Shown here: piece by piece, positions 21,850-32,765 of the stretch
Layout of the letters: each line of letters opens with the position of its first letter
Position numbering within the stretch: the stretch's first letter is position 1
Origin: Seminavis robusta
Lineage: Eukaryota; Bacillariophyta; Bacillariophyceae; Naviculales; Naviculaceae
Direction of reading: 5' to 3'
Length of the DNA: 59,749 bases
NCBI GenBank assembly: GCA_903772945.1
Contig: CAICTM010000559.1
Span: 1-59,749, forward strand
Position numbers and translations under genes: made by a program
Notes under the pieces: generated by a model
Database searches by the model: none
The model's input: only the letters and a program-made list of their open reading frames with translations
Told to the model about the DNA's origin: nothing

Positions 21850-23439
21850 ATGCCTCCACTACCATCTACTCCTGGGTATTCCACTTTGTGTGATGAATTT
21901 CCTCTGTTATCCTTCTGCTTTCAACCCAAGGCAGACAGTGATACTATTAATGAAGACGAGAGTATCGATCTTGTCCTCCGCTATCCATTGCGACGCGCCG
22001 AATTTGGCGAAACACTGGAAGAACTGAGACTCCTTGGCAGACACCCTGTCGCTCTATCCAGCATTCGCTCCGTATTTGTCCACAAGGACGTATTTGCTCG
22101 CGTCTCCATGGACCAACAACAGGCACTCTACGCCACACTGGGAGAATCACTCGGTGCTAAGTTGACCGAATTCAGCTTGTCGTTGCTCAAAATGTCCATT
22201 CCTGCGCTTGCTCAGTTGCTGCAAAAGATGCCCAACCTCGAAAAACTCCATTTGGGACGCGTCAGTCTCGTGCAACGAGACCAGGCCGTACAACTCTACG
22301 CGGCGCTCCAGAAGAAACTCCCCAACCTACGCGAATTTCATTGGTCTTTAATGCCGGCTCCGGACAATGAAGCTCCGCTCTTTCAACCATCCGACGACGA
22401 CAACAACAATAATAACAATCCATGCATGGATCCCCTCCTAATTTCGTTGGCCCAAATTCCAACACTGGAATGCGTCTACCTGGCCGCACATCGACCTCGT
22501 GGCGGACGCATTCAAACGGCGGCCGCCTTGAAAGCGCTCGCCCAATCACACGTGACCGATTTGACGTTGGTCAATATTCCATTGACTCCGGCACATGTCC
22601 ATGCCTTGATGATGACATCCACAAACCACTCGTTTACATCCCTCGCATTGCTGCATGCCGAAATTGGAGACGTCGGAGCCCAAATCATTGTCCAATCAGG
22701 ACTTTTTAAGAACCTCAAAAAGCTCTACCTTCCCGCTTGTCACTTGACCGATGTCAGTGGTATCGCATTAGCAGGTGCACTACGAAACAGTAATACAAGC
22801 TTGCAAGTGTTGGATGTACACGACAATCACTTGACGGCGGCCTTTTGTCAAAGCTTGACTCTTCAGTCGTTGCAATTCTTGGATGTCAGTTACAATCCTC
22901 TCAGAGACGCCGGTGGCATGGCATTGGCGGCGGCACTCGAACACAATACGAAATTGTCCACCCTCTACATGTTTCAAAATCAAATTACGGACCAAACATG
23001 TGCCGCCTTGGCGACGGCATTGTATTCCAATCGACACTTGAAACAAGTCAATCTCTACAACAATCCAAAAGTGAGTACGCAGGGAGTGCAATCCCTCTTG
23101 CATCATTTGGAAGATACCAACTACGTGTTGGAACGATTGGAAGTATCGCCGTTGGAGAGTCGCGAGACGGAAGAAGCACTCGACTTTTTGCTGACGCTCA
23201 ATCGAAATTACGGACGAAAACAAGTCTTGTCGTTGGAGAAGGAACAAGAGTACCTGGAACAAGGACTCGTCAAAGCCATGGCACAAGACGATCTCAATTC
23301 GCTCTTTTATTTTCTCAAACGAAAACCAACGCTCTGTCAGCAACAAAAACAACCGCCATCACGACGAAAACCATGTTCCAACCAAGCCATTGCCACAATT
23401 GCATTGGAAGCCTGTGCCATTGCCGGGGAAGGGATGTGA
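21850..23439 (+). CDS. leucine-rich repeat protein, RNase-inhibitor type, paralogue 1
   Basis: Single exon, 529 residues, no signal peptide or membrane helix. After an N-terminal region with SIRSVFVHKDVF (a motif shared with the other two paralogues) come about ten LRRs of 28-30 residues with the ribonuclease-inhibitor pattern, for example LKKLYLPACHLTDVSGIALA, LQVLDVHDNHLTA and LQFLDVSYNPLRDAGGMALA. An Asp/Asn insert (residues about 181-192) interrupts the early repeats. The C-terminal cap carries ALDFLLTLNRNYGRKQVL and DDLNSLFYFLKRKPTLC, shared by all three local paralogues. The fold implies a protein-binding role; partner unknown. It converges with paralogue 2. Confidence 0.88.
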   Translation: MPPLPSTPGYSTLCDEFPLLSFCFQPKADSDTINEDESIDLVLRYPLRRAEFGETLEELRLLGRHPVALSSIRSVFVHKDVFARVSMDQQQALYATLGESLGAKLTEFSLSLLKMSIPALAQLLQKMPNLEKLHLGRVSLVQRDQAVQLYAALQKKLPNLREFHWSLMPAPDNEAPLFQPSDDDNNNNNNPCMDPLLISLAQIPTLECVYLAAHRPRGGRIQTAAALKALAQSHVTDLTLVNIPLTPAHVHALMMTSTNHSFTSLALLHAEIGDVGAQIIVQSGLFKNLKKLYLPACHLTDVSGIALAGALRNSNTSLQVLDVHDNHLTAAFCQSLTLQSLQFLDVSYNPLRDAGGMALAAALEHNTKLSTLYMFQNQITDQTCAALATALYSNRHLKQVNLYNNPKVSTQGVQSLLHHLEDTNYVLERLEVSPLESRETEEALDFLLTLNRNYGRKQVLSLEKEQEYLEQGLVKAMAQDDLNSLFYFLKRKPTLCQQQKQPPSRRKPCSNQAIATIALEACAIAGEGM

Positions 23440-23965
23440 CAAGGGAATTTGTTTACGTCAAGATCGCGTCTGTAGAATATAAAATTTTAGAAAAACCTTT
23501 TTGAAAAACGCAATGTACAGTACTGTGATTGTGGATCATGCATAGTGCATGGAAGCTGGCTACCTGTAGTTGTTCCCTGCACCGGTGCCGTACTACGAAA
23601 ATGTGCCAGGCCAGTGTGCACATCCACGGTTTGGGTGCGCATCGCTTGGTTCTTTACGGGTGTACAGTCCTACCGGTACCGGTTAGAATATGGATATTGC
23701 CCAAGTCGGGTTTGCAGCTTCTTGGCGCCTCTCGTTAGGTACTCTCACTGGAAATTTGGCGGGTGCAGGAGCCATCACCATTGCTGTGGTCTACTATTGC
23801 CAATGAAACTATGATGAGAAGGTGAAAGTTTCGAATTCTGTTGGTTGATTCTAATATTTATGCATTATAAGCTACATTCAATACAAAGTCATGTAGATGT
23901 GCAATAATCGCTCAAAGCTGCCTCTTCCCGGACATGCATGTATGCCCAGTCGGTTGCCTGGCTGC
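23440..23965. other. convergent spacer between LRR genes
   Basis: No gene recognised. It holds ACCGGTACCGG-type palindromes near 23580 and 23670 and both 3' UTRs. Confidence 0.5.
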
Positions 23966-25384
23966 TTAGCAGCAGAGAGAAGGCTTGGCTTGCAAGAAGA
24001 AGTAGATGGAACTCAAATCATTCTTGGCAACCGCCTCATGAATTCCATTGACATACTCCACTTCCTTTGTCTCGAGTTGAGACAACATTTCACGACGACC
24101 GTATTCGCGGTTCAACCGCAAGTACATGTCCAATGCAGAGGCCCCCTTGTTCGTTTTTGAAATTTCGAGACGTTCCAGGTCGTAGTTGTCATGTTTCAAG
24201 GCTTCTGCCAAGGCATCCACTCCCTTGGAATCCATCTTTTCATTGTTGTACAGATTCAATCGCTTCAGGGTAGTGTTCACACGCAAAAGGCTGGCAAATG
24301 CCTCGCAGGAACGGTTGGTCAAGGCTGTGTCAAACAGGTTGATTTGCTTCAAGGTAGTATTGTTGTGTAGTGCCGAGACAATGGGCTTGACGCCAGAATC
24401 CTTCAATTGGTTGCTGGACAAATCCACAAATGTGACAGTCTGGTTGTTTGTCAACATGTGTGCCAGTTCCAGACCAAACTTGTGGGTGAATTGGTTTGCG
24501 TGCAAGTCAAGGACTGCCAAGGACGTCTTGTTCGAAAGAGCCCTGGTAATCTTGGCACCGCCAACATCTGTCAATTTGTTGCCGGGAAGACTGAGGGTCC
24601 GCAAAAAGGAGAGTCCTTTCTTTGCGAGACTGTCTGCTAGGATGGAAACTCCTTCGTCTCCCAGGTTGGCCTTGACCAAAGACAATGAATCGAGAGAGAC
24701 ATTGGAAGACACAATGGCTTGACAGTGTTCCTTGTGCAAGGGAAAATGCACCAAAGTGATGTCTGTGACGGACGAGTTGTGAAGGAGTGATTCCAGTGTC
24801 TGGGGCTGGATATCACTGTTGTGGGCAAAATTCTGGCCAATAGACGCATAGATCTTCTTCAAGGTCTGGATGCCTGACAGAGATTGGAAGAGGGTATCAA
24901 ATTCATCGCCCACCTGGAAGAACAGCTTTTGACCTTCCGGTGCGATGGCTGTCGTGGACAAGCTGAAGTGAAAGTCTTGCAGAGCTTCCAATCCTTGAAG
25001 TGCCGAGAAGAAGATGGCATCATCCTGGCTGTTGTCATCTGAAGACAAGAGCACGATGCGGTCCAGGCTGAGGACTTGCAAGTGCTTGGAAGATCGGAGC
25101 ATCATGTTGGCCAAGAGTCTCACGGGCAAAGACACAAAGGATGCGTGAATCTCCCTGAGGTTGTGGAGGCAATCAAAGATGTCAGACTCCTCCTTCTCTG
25201 ACAAGTTTTTCAAGAAGAGCTTGTGAACATGAACAGAAGAAATGTGATGGCTGCAAGAGCGAAGTGCTTCCACAAAGTCAGCAACATTGCAGGACGGCCT
25301 CATGTCCAACAAGAGCTCCATGGTGCCATCATTTCGGGCCACCAAGTGATCGGAAAGAAGGGACGATTCCTGGGAGAAACTCAT
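23966..25384 (-). CDS. leucine-rich repeat protein, RNase-inhibitor type, paralogue 2
   Basis: Single exon, 472 residues, starting MSFSQESSLLSDHL. ISSVHVHKLFLKNLSEKE matches the N-terminal motif of paralogues 1 and 3. LRRs follow, such as LRTLSLPGNKLTDVGGAKIT, LAVLDLHANQFTHKFGLELA and VTFVDLSSNQLKDSGVKPIV, then LKRLNLYNNEKMDSKGVDAL. The C-terminal cap has ALDMYLRLNREYGRREML and DLSSIYFFLQAKPSLC. It is closer to paralogue 3 than to paralogue 1 in the cap (LRLNRE). Cytosolic or nuclear by default; no targeting signal. Function unknown beyond a protein-interaction scaffold. Confidence 0.88.
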   Translation of the reverse strand: MSFSQESSLLSDHLVARNDGTMELLLDMRPSCNVADFVEALRSCSHHISSVHVHKLFLKNLSEKEESDIFDCLHNLREIHASFVSLPVRLLANMMLRSSKHLQVLSLDRIVLLSSDDNSQDDAIFFSALQGLEALQDFHFSLSTTAIAPEGQKLFFQVGDEFDTLFQSLSGIQTLKKIYASIGQNFAHNSDIQPQTLESLLHNSSVTDITLVHFPLHKEHCQAIVSSNVSLDSLSLVKANLGDEGVSILADSLAKKGLSFLRTLSLPGNKLTDVGGAKITRALSNKTSLAVLDLHANQFTHKFGLELAHMLTNNQTVTFVDLSSNQLKDSGVKPIVSALHNNTTLKQINLFDTALTNRSCEAFASLLRVNTTLKRLNLYNNEKMDSKGVDALAEALKHDNYDLERLEISKTNKGASALDMYLRLNREYGRREMLSQLETKEVEYVNGIHEAVAKNDLSSIYFFLQAKPSLCC

Positions 25385-26621
25385 TGTGATAGAAGTATGA
25401 ATAGTAGTATGCTTGGTTGTTTCTTTCCTAGTTCGAGTGTGGAAGCAAAATTGTGAGCAAGGATATCCTTCTATGGTACGGTATCCGTCTCATCCCGGCT
25501 CCGTGGCTCGAATCGGCAACAGAGAGCTGCCGATCCACCACCAAGAATCGCGGACTTTCCTGTGGGTAAGTTTCCGATCAGCAGCTTGACCACTATGTAG
25601 GAGTCCTAAAGAAAGGAGCAGATGCTTCGCATTCCACAAAACAGGGAACAGGGATTTGGATGGCCATAGGCCATACAGCTGTACGGTACCGGTACTTTGT
25701 ACTGAGACAAGTACTGAACATGGATTCGCATTTGGTTGCAATGACTGCTGTCCCTTGGGAATTAAAGAAAGACCCTTTTGCACTTTGTGCTTCCGAAAAA
25801 AAGCCTCTTCCCCAAAGCTGTGGGGGTTGGGGCAATTTTACCATGACATTGTGTCACTTGCACTGCTGTGGTGGTGGCTAATCCTATACTGCACCAGTAC
25901 ATCAGTACCAGTAACCGGTAGTGGCAGTTGCCCCATACCCCGGTATTCATAGAAGTAACCTTCTTTCCAATTAATTGGAAAAGTTTATTAAGTCATACTG
26001 ACAGTATGACAGAGGGAAGGTGCTTCTGATGTCCTTCTGATGACTCAGGTCAGCCTTTGGCTTTAAATAAAAAGGGGGGGGCACGATCTTTACGGCATTG
26101 GCTTGACATACTGTCTTGGGCTTCGATAAATGATTTAATAGTCTATCTTGAACCTACTAATGCTGGAAACTGGACACAGGTTAGTGGCGCCTCGCAGAAA
26201 GACCAAAGGTTGGGCATTCAAGGAGAAAGCTTCTCATTGAGGCCAGAAGAGCAGAAGAGGAGAGCACGAGCGCACGAGCATACGGGAGCAGTGCAGAGCG
26301 GAGCAGCCATCATACATCATCCCTTACAAGCCCAAGTGCATACCAGTTTACATGATGGACTACATCTGGTGGCGGCTGCTGGCTATCATACCTACTGGCT
26401 CCAGCCCCAAGAGATTTGCACCAGTCTGGATGGTTTACGTTTTTGATGCTGCCGTCTGCTGCCTGTTGCTTTGTGGGAAGAGCCATGTACGATAGTCACC
26501 ATGTCCCAGGTCATGGAAGCAGAAAACCACTGTGCGGGCATTGGTGCCGGTGCGTTGCTGAAACCTGCCAGTCTTTCGGTACCGGTACTACGTGCCGCTG
26601 TGGTCGTAGCTAGCTAGTAGT

Positions 26622-27005
26622 AACCACTCACTCGAGTACAGAAGTATGCATAGCTCTCCTTTTCACTCTTGGATGAAAGATGAATTGATGAGATACCGGA
26701 AGGTTTTTGCAATGGCAACTCTCTTTGACACCCATTAGTAGCCAAAAACGCCGCGAGCTGGGAAAGTTGAAACATGCCCGTGATAGCTCCCGTGATGCCA
26801 CTGACATGACTATCCTAGCTCTAGCTCGCCAGCCAGTCAAACAACAAACGATGGTTGGCGTCTTGAGAGTTCCTTGCAATTCACCATTCTTCTGCTGCTG
26901 CTCCAAACCGACAGAGCCCCGCGAAGTTTGCATCCGTCGGTGAACCTTCACCCTCTCCATCCAGCGATACCGTAGCCCAGTTCCAGTACCAGTACCAGTA
27001 CCACC
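26622..27005. repeat. tandem duplication, unit 1
   Basis: About 380 bases matching the next unit over the whole length. Shared words include TAGCTCTCCTTTTCACTCTT, AACTCTCTTTGACACCCA, GATGGTTGGCGTCTTG and CCCTCTCCATCCAGC. It ends in a CCAGTACCAGTACCAGTACC run. Confidence 0.8.
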
Positions 27006-27009
27006 GCTC

Positions 27010-27396
27010 GTTTACTCGGGTACCCTACAGAAGTAGCTCTCCTTTTCACTCTTGCAAAAAGATGAAATGATGAACTAGATCTACCGAAAGGTTTTTGCGA
27101 TGGGAACTCTCTTTGACACCCACGGTAGCCAAAATTTGGACGCCGAGAGCCGGGGACGACTGAAACATGTCCGTGGTGTCATTGACATGCCTACTGGTTA
27201 CTCTAGTAGCTATCTAGTAGCTAGCTCGATGGTTGGCGTCTTGGAGAGTTTTGCAATTCATCATTCTTCTGCTGTTCCAAGTTCCAAGGAAGCTCTAGCT
27301 AGGAGACCGACCGGGCCCAGCAACCAAGTTTGCTTCCGTCGTTGAACAGTTACCCTCTCCATCCAGCCATAGCCCAGTTCCAGTACAGGTACCACC
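27010..27396. repeat. tandem duplication, unit 2
   Basis: Second unit, in the same orientation and directly adjacent, diverged by scattered substitutions and small indels and ending in CCAGTTCCAGTACAGGTACC. The difference between units suggests an old duplication. No frame is conserved across both, so it is probably not coding. Confidence 0.8.
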
Positions 27397-29423
27397 AATT
27401 GCGACGAACACACCCCATTCCACTCCATTTTCGACCAGCAACTGGCAGTCATGTTCCCGGTAGTCTTGTTTTTGCAGTCTGCGCTTCTCACATCATGTGA
27501 AAAAGTGGAGTTCCTCAACCTAGACTAGCTAGCTAGGCATAGCTCCTACCGGTACTAACCTCGGCAGTCTATCTGCCTGAGCCCTCACCCCCTTTTTTGG
27601 TATTTCCTGTTTCCTGCTTCCTGTTCCGGTGAAGCCAAAATATAGGGATAGAGATAGGCACAAGCCAACTCTACAAATTTAGGGGTACAGTCGTAGGAAT
27701 AAATCATGATTATTCAAGGTTAGTGCACTCAACACAATAAGCCAGCAGAAGCTACAAAAATTACAGGTACGTACGGGCGTGACAGCTGTAAAATTATGGT
27801 TAGCGGGCGGCAACACACGACGAAGTCGGGTGTTGTCGCCAGGGCTAGCTTACATAAAAAAGAAGGTTATAATGAAGGAATGATACCGGGCGGCAGGGCT
27901 ACTTTGAAAGAAGGGTGAAATCTCAAACATGTCATCATTCTTCTATCTGTCTTTCTGCCGAGGTATCGCAGCTCCCGCTGACTTATTAGTACGCAATAAC
28001 CACTGGCCGGTCATGAACTCAGACCATTTCCCTCGGGTCTAGCTTGTCTACGAAGTGCCAGTAGTCATTGTGGTTGTAAGAAGAGGAAGGTGGTTGCTTC
28101 CACTCCGCTCCCACGAAACATCAATAAGTAGGTTTTACTACGTGAATAGCAATATTTTGGGCTAGACTCTAATAGTAGCGCACTGATTCACTCATTCTTG
28201 GAAAGAGCACAAACAACACAAGGAGATCGCAGCACGATCCGTCTCCGTCCAGGAGGTGGACAACGGAAGAAGAAGGTGATGGAGGATCTTGCTTTTGTCA
28301 GGAACACATCAGAAGGCAGAGCAAGCCTTTGAGCGTCCTCAGCCTGCTTGGCGTATCCTCGATCAATCATCGATTTGAAGGCAAAGGGGATTCAGCCACT
28401 ATGGTCCGTGCAACATGGCAACCGAGGCCCAGAAGTTGTGCCACAATGGTAACTCAATGGTGGTGGCTCCTCTCTTCCCGCACGCACCGAGATTGCGCCT
28501 GAGCTGCTGTATGCAAAAGTGAAATAAGTGTGGGTGACTTGAACATTGCTCGTGCAGGATGGTCGCTCCTCCGCTGTACAAGGGAGTGCTGGGAGTTGGG
28601 CACTCCGCAAGCAGTGATCAAGTAAGATTCTATAGCAGTCACAACGAATTGTAGGGATGTAGCCATCAGACGCTCCAGGATAGAATCCAGTATGGTACTA
28701 CCTCTTCAACAAACGAGAAGGTTTTAAAAGCTCGTTCGTGTTGGTGCGCATGCTTCTCTTCAAGCCCTGTACTAATACAGGATACCCGGCAAACTACCGG
28801 TTGCCTGGGAAGTGGCTGTCAATGTTAGCTGGCCAGCCGGCTATCTAGACTAGAAGATAGCTTCTGCTTCCAACGATCCTACATGTACTAGTATTCGAAA
28901 TTAGATCCGGATTGACCTGGTAATTCTCACCCGCGACGAGAAAGCTTCTTGGTTGTCTCTGATCATAGAACATCTGACGGTTTGGCCAGTATTTACTTCT
29001 TCAGCTAGAACCTGCTGAGGATTATGAGGGAGGACTGCTCTGGAGTACTCGACTAGTAGCTGGTTAGACAGTCTACAGTTCCCAACAAACACGATGTCAT
29101 GACCTAATAATTCCTGCACGTTGCCACTCAAGGAAAGGAAGTGCGTACCGGTAACAGCTGAATCGAATCTTCATACTCAGTACTTCATATGGTACATCGC
29201 AAGAAGCATGTCCAAACGGAAAGGGGTGGTTCTAAGTCATTCGTCGTGGATCCGCAAAATGGTGGTGGTTGTTTGGATGTTGGATTCAATCAATCATTCC
29301 GCTGGGTAGATCTAATCACCGAAGTCTTTTTGCATTGCTTTGTAATCTTGGATTGTGCCTCCACTGCTCATCATCTCTCACAATTTTGAAGGACAGGGAA
29401 GCACACATCCATCAAGCCATATC

Positions 29424-31028
29424 ATGTCGACGACTCTGACACTCTCCGACAGCTCTGTGCTGAGCCAGTTCCTCTCTTTGCGAGATGAGAACTCCTTTGA
29501 GCTAGGCTTGGAAGGCGGCTGTCCCAAGGAGAACGTCAATGAGTTGACCCGAGCTCTCATGATCCATTGCAATCAAGACAACGTCCCCAAGATTACTGCC
29601 CTTTTCGTTCACAAGTCTTTCTCGAAAGCATTGTCTGAGGATGACTTGATTCAACTTTTCAATTGTCTGCCTGACCTGGACGAGTTGTCCCTCTCTTCGG
29701 TAACTATGTCGGTAAAGGCTCTCGTTGTGCTTGTAGCCCAGGCAAAGCACCTGAAGAAGATTCGCCTGGATCGCATTGTCCTTCTTTGCCAACGGGCTGA
29801 AACAACGGGCGTGACAGCTCGGCTTTGCAAGGCTTTGTCGGCATTGACGGGGCTCCATTCATTTCACCTTTCCCTTGGGTCTGATTCCACTGGCATCGAC
29901 CGACGTGTCATCCCGTTGTTTGCTGGGGAGAACACCGACCTGGATGTCCTCGTTCGGGCGATATCTTCCCTCGAGAACCTCAGATCTGTCTATCTAGGCC
30001 GGGACGGTCGGAATCAGCAATCAAACTTGCTCCCGCGTGCCTTTGCGGCTCTTGTGCAGACGACAGAGAGTGTTACCATAAGAAACATGGCGATAAGCCC
30101 TGCTCATGTCAGACAGTTGCGGTCCCAATCGCTTCAGTCGTTGAACCTGATTCAGACTGACCTGAGAGATGACGGTGCCTTGGCACTATCTCGGTGCATT
30201 GCTGAAGGCTTGCTACCGTTCTTGAACAAACTGTATGTAGCAGGGAACGCCATGACAGACGAAGGCGCTGTTGCGATTGTTAAGGCCATTCAGAGCAATC
30301 CTGTCAGAAGAAAGTTGGAAGTACTTGACCTTCACGACAACTTTCTGATGTCGACGACAGGCGCAGCGGTTTCGGTACTCTTGGGATCCAACTGTGGTTG
30401 CGGCCTTACCTTCCTGGATCTGTCCTGCAACCCAGGGTTGGGTGACCACGGTGGCGTTGCTGTGGCTTCGGCTTTGGCAGACAACTGTACGCTAGAGCAA
30501 CTATGCCTCTTTGGGTGTGGACTCGGCAATCAGACTTGCAAGGCAATCGCTGCGTCCTTGTCAAGGAACCGTACCCTGAAGCGTCTAAACTTGTACGACA
30601 ACCAATATATCGGAGAACAAGGCGTTCTGGCTCTTGTGGAATGCTTGCAAGATCAAGCCTTCTATCTGGAACGGCTCGAAATCAAGACTTCTCAGCTCGT
30701 ATCAAGGACTGCTGACAGTGAAGGCAAACATCCTAAAAGCACATTGGACTTCTTCCTGCGCCTAAATCGCGAATTCAAGCGAGGCGAAGCACTGTTCAAG
30801 TCTGAAGCGGACTATTTGAAGGGGCCCGTTGCCAAAGCATCTGAGCTTGATTTGAGTTCTCTATTTTATCTGCTGTCTGCTCGACCAACGCTGTTCTCCC
30901 CGCCTGCGTCTCGAACCAGGCAAGCTATCGTACACCTGCACAAGCTGTGTCATCCAGTGGCTCTCCCTCTTTCCCAGAAAGGGACGAGCTCTGTGGCCGC
31001 CAAGGTGTTTTGCAACCCGCAGGCATAA
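29424..31028 (+). CDS. leucine-rich repeat protein, RNase-inhibitor type, paralogue 3
   Basis: Single exon, 534 residues, from MSTTLTLSDSSVLSQFL. ITALFVHKSFSKALSEDD corresponds to the shared N-terminal motif. The LRRs include LNKLYVAGNAMTDEGAVAIV, LEVLDLHDNFLMSTTGAAVS, LTFLDLSCNPGLGDHGGVAV and LKRLNLYDNQYIGEQGVLAL. The cap has TLDFFLRLNREFKRGEAL and DLSSLFYLLSARPTLF, then a tail of about 45 residues not seen in paralogue 2. No targeting signal. The upstream frame is open to 29355 but without an ATG. Protein-binding role inferred from the fold only. Confidence 0.88.
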   Translation: MSTTLTLSDSSVLSQFLSLRDENSFELGLEGGCPKENVNELTRALMIHCNQDNVPKITALFVHKSFSKALSEDDLIQLFNCLPDLDELSLSSVTMSVKALVVLVAQAKHLKKIRLDRIVLLCQRAETTGVTARLCKALSALTGLHSFHLSLGSDSTGIDRRVIPLFAGENTDLDVLVRAISSLENLRSVYLGRDGRNQQSNLLPRAFAALVQTTESVTIRNMAISPAHVRQLRSQSLQSLNLIQTDLRDDGALALSRCIAEGLLPFLNKLYVAGNAMTDEGAVAIVKAIQSNPVRRKLEVLDLHDNFLMSTTGAAVSVLLGSNCGCGLTFLDLSCNPGLGDHGGVAVASALADNCTLEQLCLFGCGLGNQTCKAIAASLSRNRTLKRLNLYDNQYIGEQGVLALVECLQDQAFYLERLEIKTSQLVSRTADSEGKHPKSTLDFFLRLNREFKRGEALFKSEADYLKGPVAKASELDLSSLFYLLSARPTLFSPPASRTRQAIVHLHKLCHPVALPLSQKGTSSVAAKVFCNPQA

Positions 31029-31343
31029 AAGACCTGCAACTAGAACGCCAGTTTGATATCTCCATTGCGGGGTGTCCTTATCGCGGAACGAGGCAGGCGC
31101 TTCACTCAATCGCGGCCAATTCCTTCCGCACCCACTTCCATGGGCGGAGCACTTGCAATGGCAAGACTGCGCCAACCAATTACATTGCTACATTGTACTA
31201 CATAGAAGAATACTAGTAGAATACATCAACTGACAGTCTGTGTATGCCAGCCCCCAGCTAGCAGAACCAGGGGATCTCTCCTGGTACCAGTAGTGTCGAT
31301 TGTTGACTAGGTCGTTGTTTTCAACTCTGGCCGATATCCCTTT
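31029..31343. other. convergent spacer
   Basis: 3' UTR region of LRR paralogue 3 and of the glycosyltransferase gene. Nothing else seen. Confidence 0.45.
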
Positions 31344-32765
31344 TCAATGTCTGCACAAGCCATAGAGCAACGCATACAGTCTGTACATTAGGTCAACCTT
31401 GATGTAATGAAAGGAAACACTATGAGGCGAGCAGTGAGCGGCTCCCTCCACCAAACTGTTGTCGCCTTGCAACAGGTACGCCGCGTACCACATTTTGTTG
31501 TGATACTTGTCGTGTGGAAGTCGAAAGTCGTAGTGAAATCCCGGTGAATACGGATTGTAGCGCTCGCCTCCACTGGCATCCCGAGTATCAAATGGCAAGA
31601 TGCCCAGTTCTTTAAAGACTTTGGCAATCATGACATCTTCGGTAAAGGTATGATCGCCGGTATAGTAGTTTGGAAGTCCCTCCACTACCAATGCCTTGAG
31701 CGCAGCCTTGTTCAAGGTATATCCGCCGCCTCCCTGGTTGAAGATATTGTCCTTGTTTCCCTCGTAGGCCAGGCGGCCTCCAAGAAAGAGTGGCATTTGC
31801 AACGTGGTTCCAGTCAGTGTTGTTTCGGTGGTTCTTGTTGTCCCATTGTGGAACGTGTTGGCTGCCATGACAATATCCTCACTTTCCAAATACGATTTGA
31901 GGTTTTCTGGAATGACAAACATGTCTTCACCCCCAATGTGGAACCAATCGTATTCCTGATAGTAGTTGTCGTAGACATAACTCCATACAGACCGGATCTT
32001 TTGCCAAATGTTTTCATACTTTTCTTCCCCCTTGTGCGGAATTTCCGCCGTATTGAGTGAAAGGTCGGTCTTGGTAGACGCTACCATGAATCCATCGCAT
32101 TTGGGACCCCACGTATTGCGCAAGGCGGGTATCTTGTCAACGTGGCTGCTTTCCGTGGTATAGACAATGCACAAGAGTCTGACAGGAGTCCTATGTAGAT
32201 TGTCTGTTGGGGATGCCACTGGTATTACCGACACTTGTTCCTCTATCATTTGATAATTGGAATCTCTCAAAGCACAAGCTTGCGTTAAAAAAGATTCATT
32301 TAGCAAAGGAGTAAAGCTACTGGGTGGATGGTTTCTTAGGGCCGTTGGATCATGTCGGTACCCCCATTCTCCCTGTTCATCCTTGGCACCTCGATGTGGA
32401 TGATTTCGATTTCCATCTCTGACATCCAGGTACTCGATATCCACGGGCAGCCATGGTCTGACGGTGTGATTCTGGACTGTGGCATTACTGATCCTCTTGT
32501 TGGAAAACCGACCAAAGAGTGGCGTCTGGTCTTCTTTGTCCAAGGAATATTGTTTGACATACTCCGTCAATCCAATAAAAGTGAAACTCCAAACACATGC
32601 CACAATGAACCACAATCGAATATGATCATCTAGTGTGGAAGAGGATAATAAGGCAGATGAAGAGACTCTTCGTGGTCTACGCTTACTAATGGTGCGCTTT
32701 CTATTGGATCTTGTACTGAAGGATAGTGAGCTGTTGGAAGAAACAGACGATGGAGAAGACGTCAT
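31344..32765 (-). CDS. GT31-like beta-1,3-galactosyltransferase, type II membrane protein
   Basis: Golgi glycosyltransferase of the core-1 galactosyltransferase/fringe kind, 473 residues, single exon. A basic cytosolic tail (RKRTISKRRPRR) precedes one membrane helix (LWFIVACVWSFTFIGL, about 51-66), then a stem and the catalytic domain. Family signs are RLLCIVYT, ALRNTWGPKCDGFMVAST, YDWFHIGGEDMFVIPENL at the metal-binding site, FNQGGGGYTLNKAALKAL, and TFTEDVMIAKVFKELGI. The metal site reads Gly-Glu-Asp where animal core-1 enzymes have Asp-Asp-Asp, so donor or metal use could differ. The end has HSVSFHYIKVDLMYRLYALL, typical of this family. The acceptor is unknown. Confidence 0.88.
   Translation of the reverse strand: MTSSPSSVSSNSSLSFSTRSNRKRTISKRRPRRVSSSALLSSSTLDDHIRLWFIVACVWSFTFIGLTEYVKQYSLDKEDQTPLFGRFSNKRISNATVQNHTVRPWLPVDIEYLDVRDGNRNHPHRGAKDEQGEWGYRHDPTALRNHPPSSFTPLLNESFLTQACALRDSNYQMIEEQVSVIPVASPTDNLHRTPVRLLCIVYTTESSHVDKIPALRNTWGPKCDGFMVASTKTDLSLNTAEIPHKGEEKYENIWQKIRSVWSYVYDNYYQEYDWFHIGGEDMFVIPENLKSYLESEDIVMAANTFHNGTTRTTETTLTGTTLQMPLFLGGRLAYEGNKDNIFNQGGGGYTLNKAALKALVVEGLPNYYTGDHTFTEDVMIAKVFKELGILPFDTRDASGGERYNPYSPGFHYDFRLPHDKYHNKMWYAAYLLQGDNSLVEGAAHCSPHSVSFHYIKVDLMYRLYALLYGLCRH

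Larger units (their letters stand above)
25385..29423. other. 4-kb repeat-rich spacer
   Basis: No convincing gene on either strand; open stretches are short and lack family features. It holds a 385-bp tandem duplication (26622-27396), numerous GGTACC/ACCGGT and CTAGCTAG palindromes, and a pyrimidine-rich stretch near 27585-27625. It is the least gene-dense part of the window and separates LRR paralogue 3 from the other two. Confidence 0.5.

Noticed and set aside
26057..26446. 129-residue open frame in the 4-kb spacer
   Set aside because: No ordered hydrophobic pattern or known motif; it lies in repeat-rich sequence.
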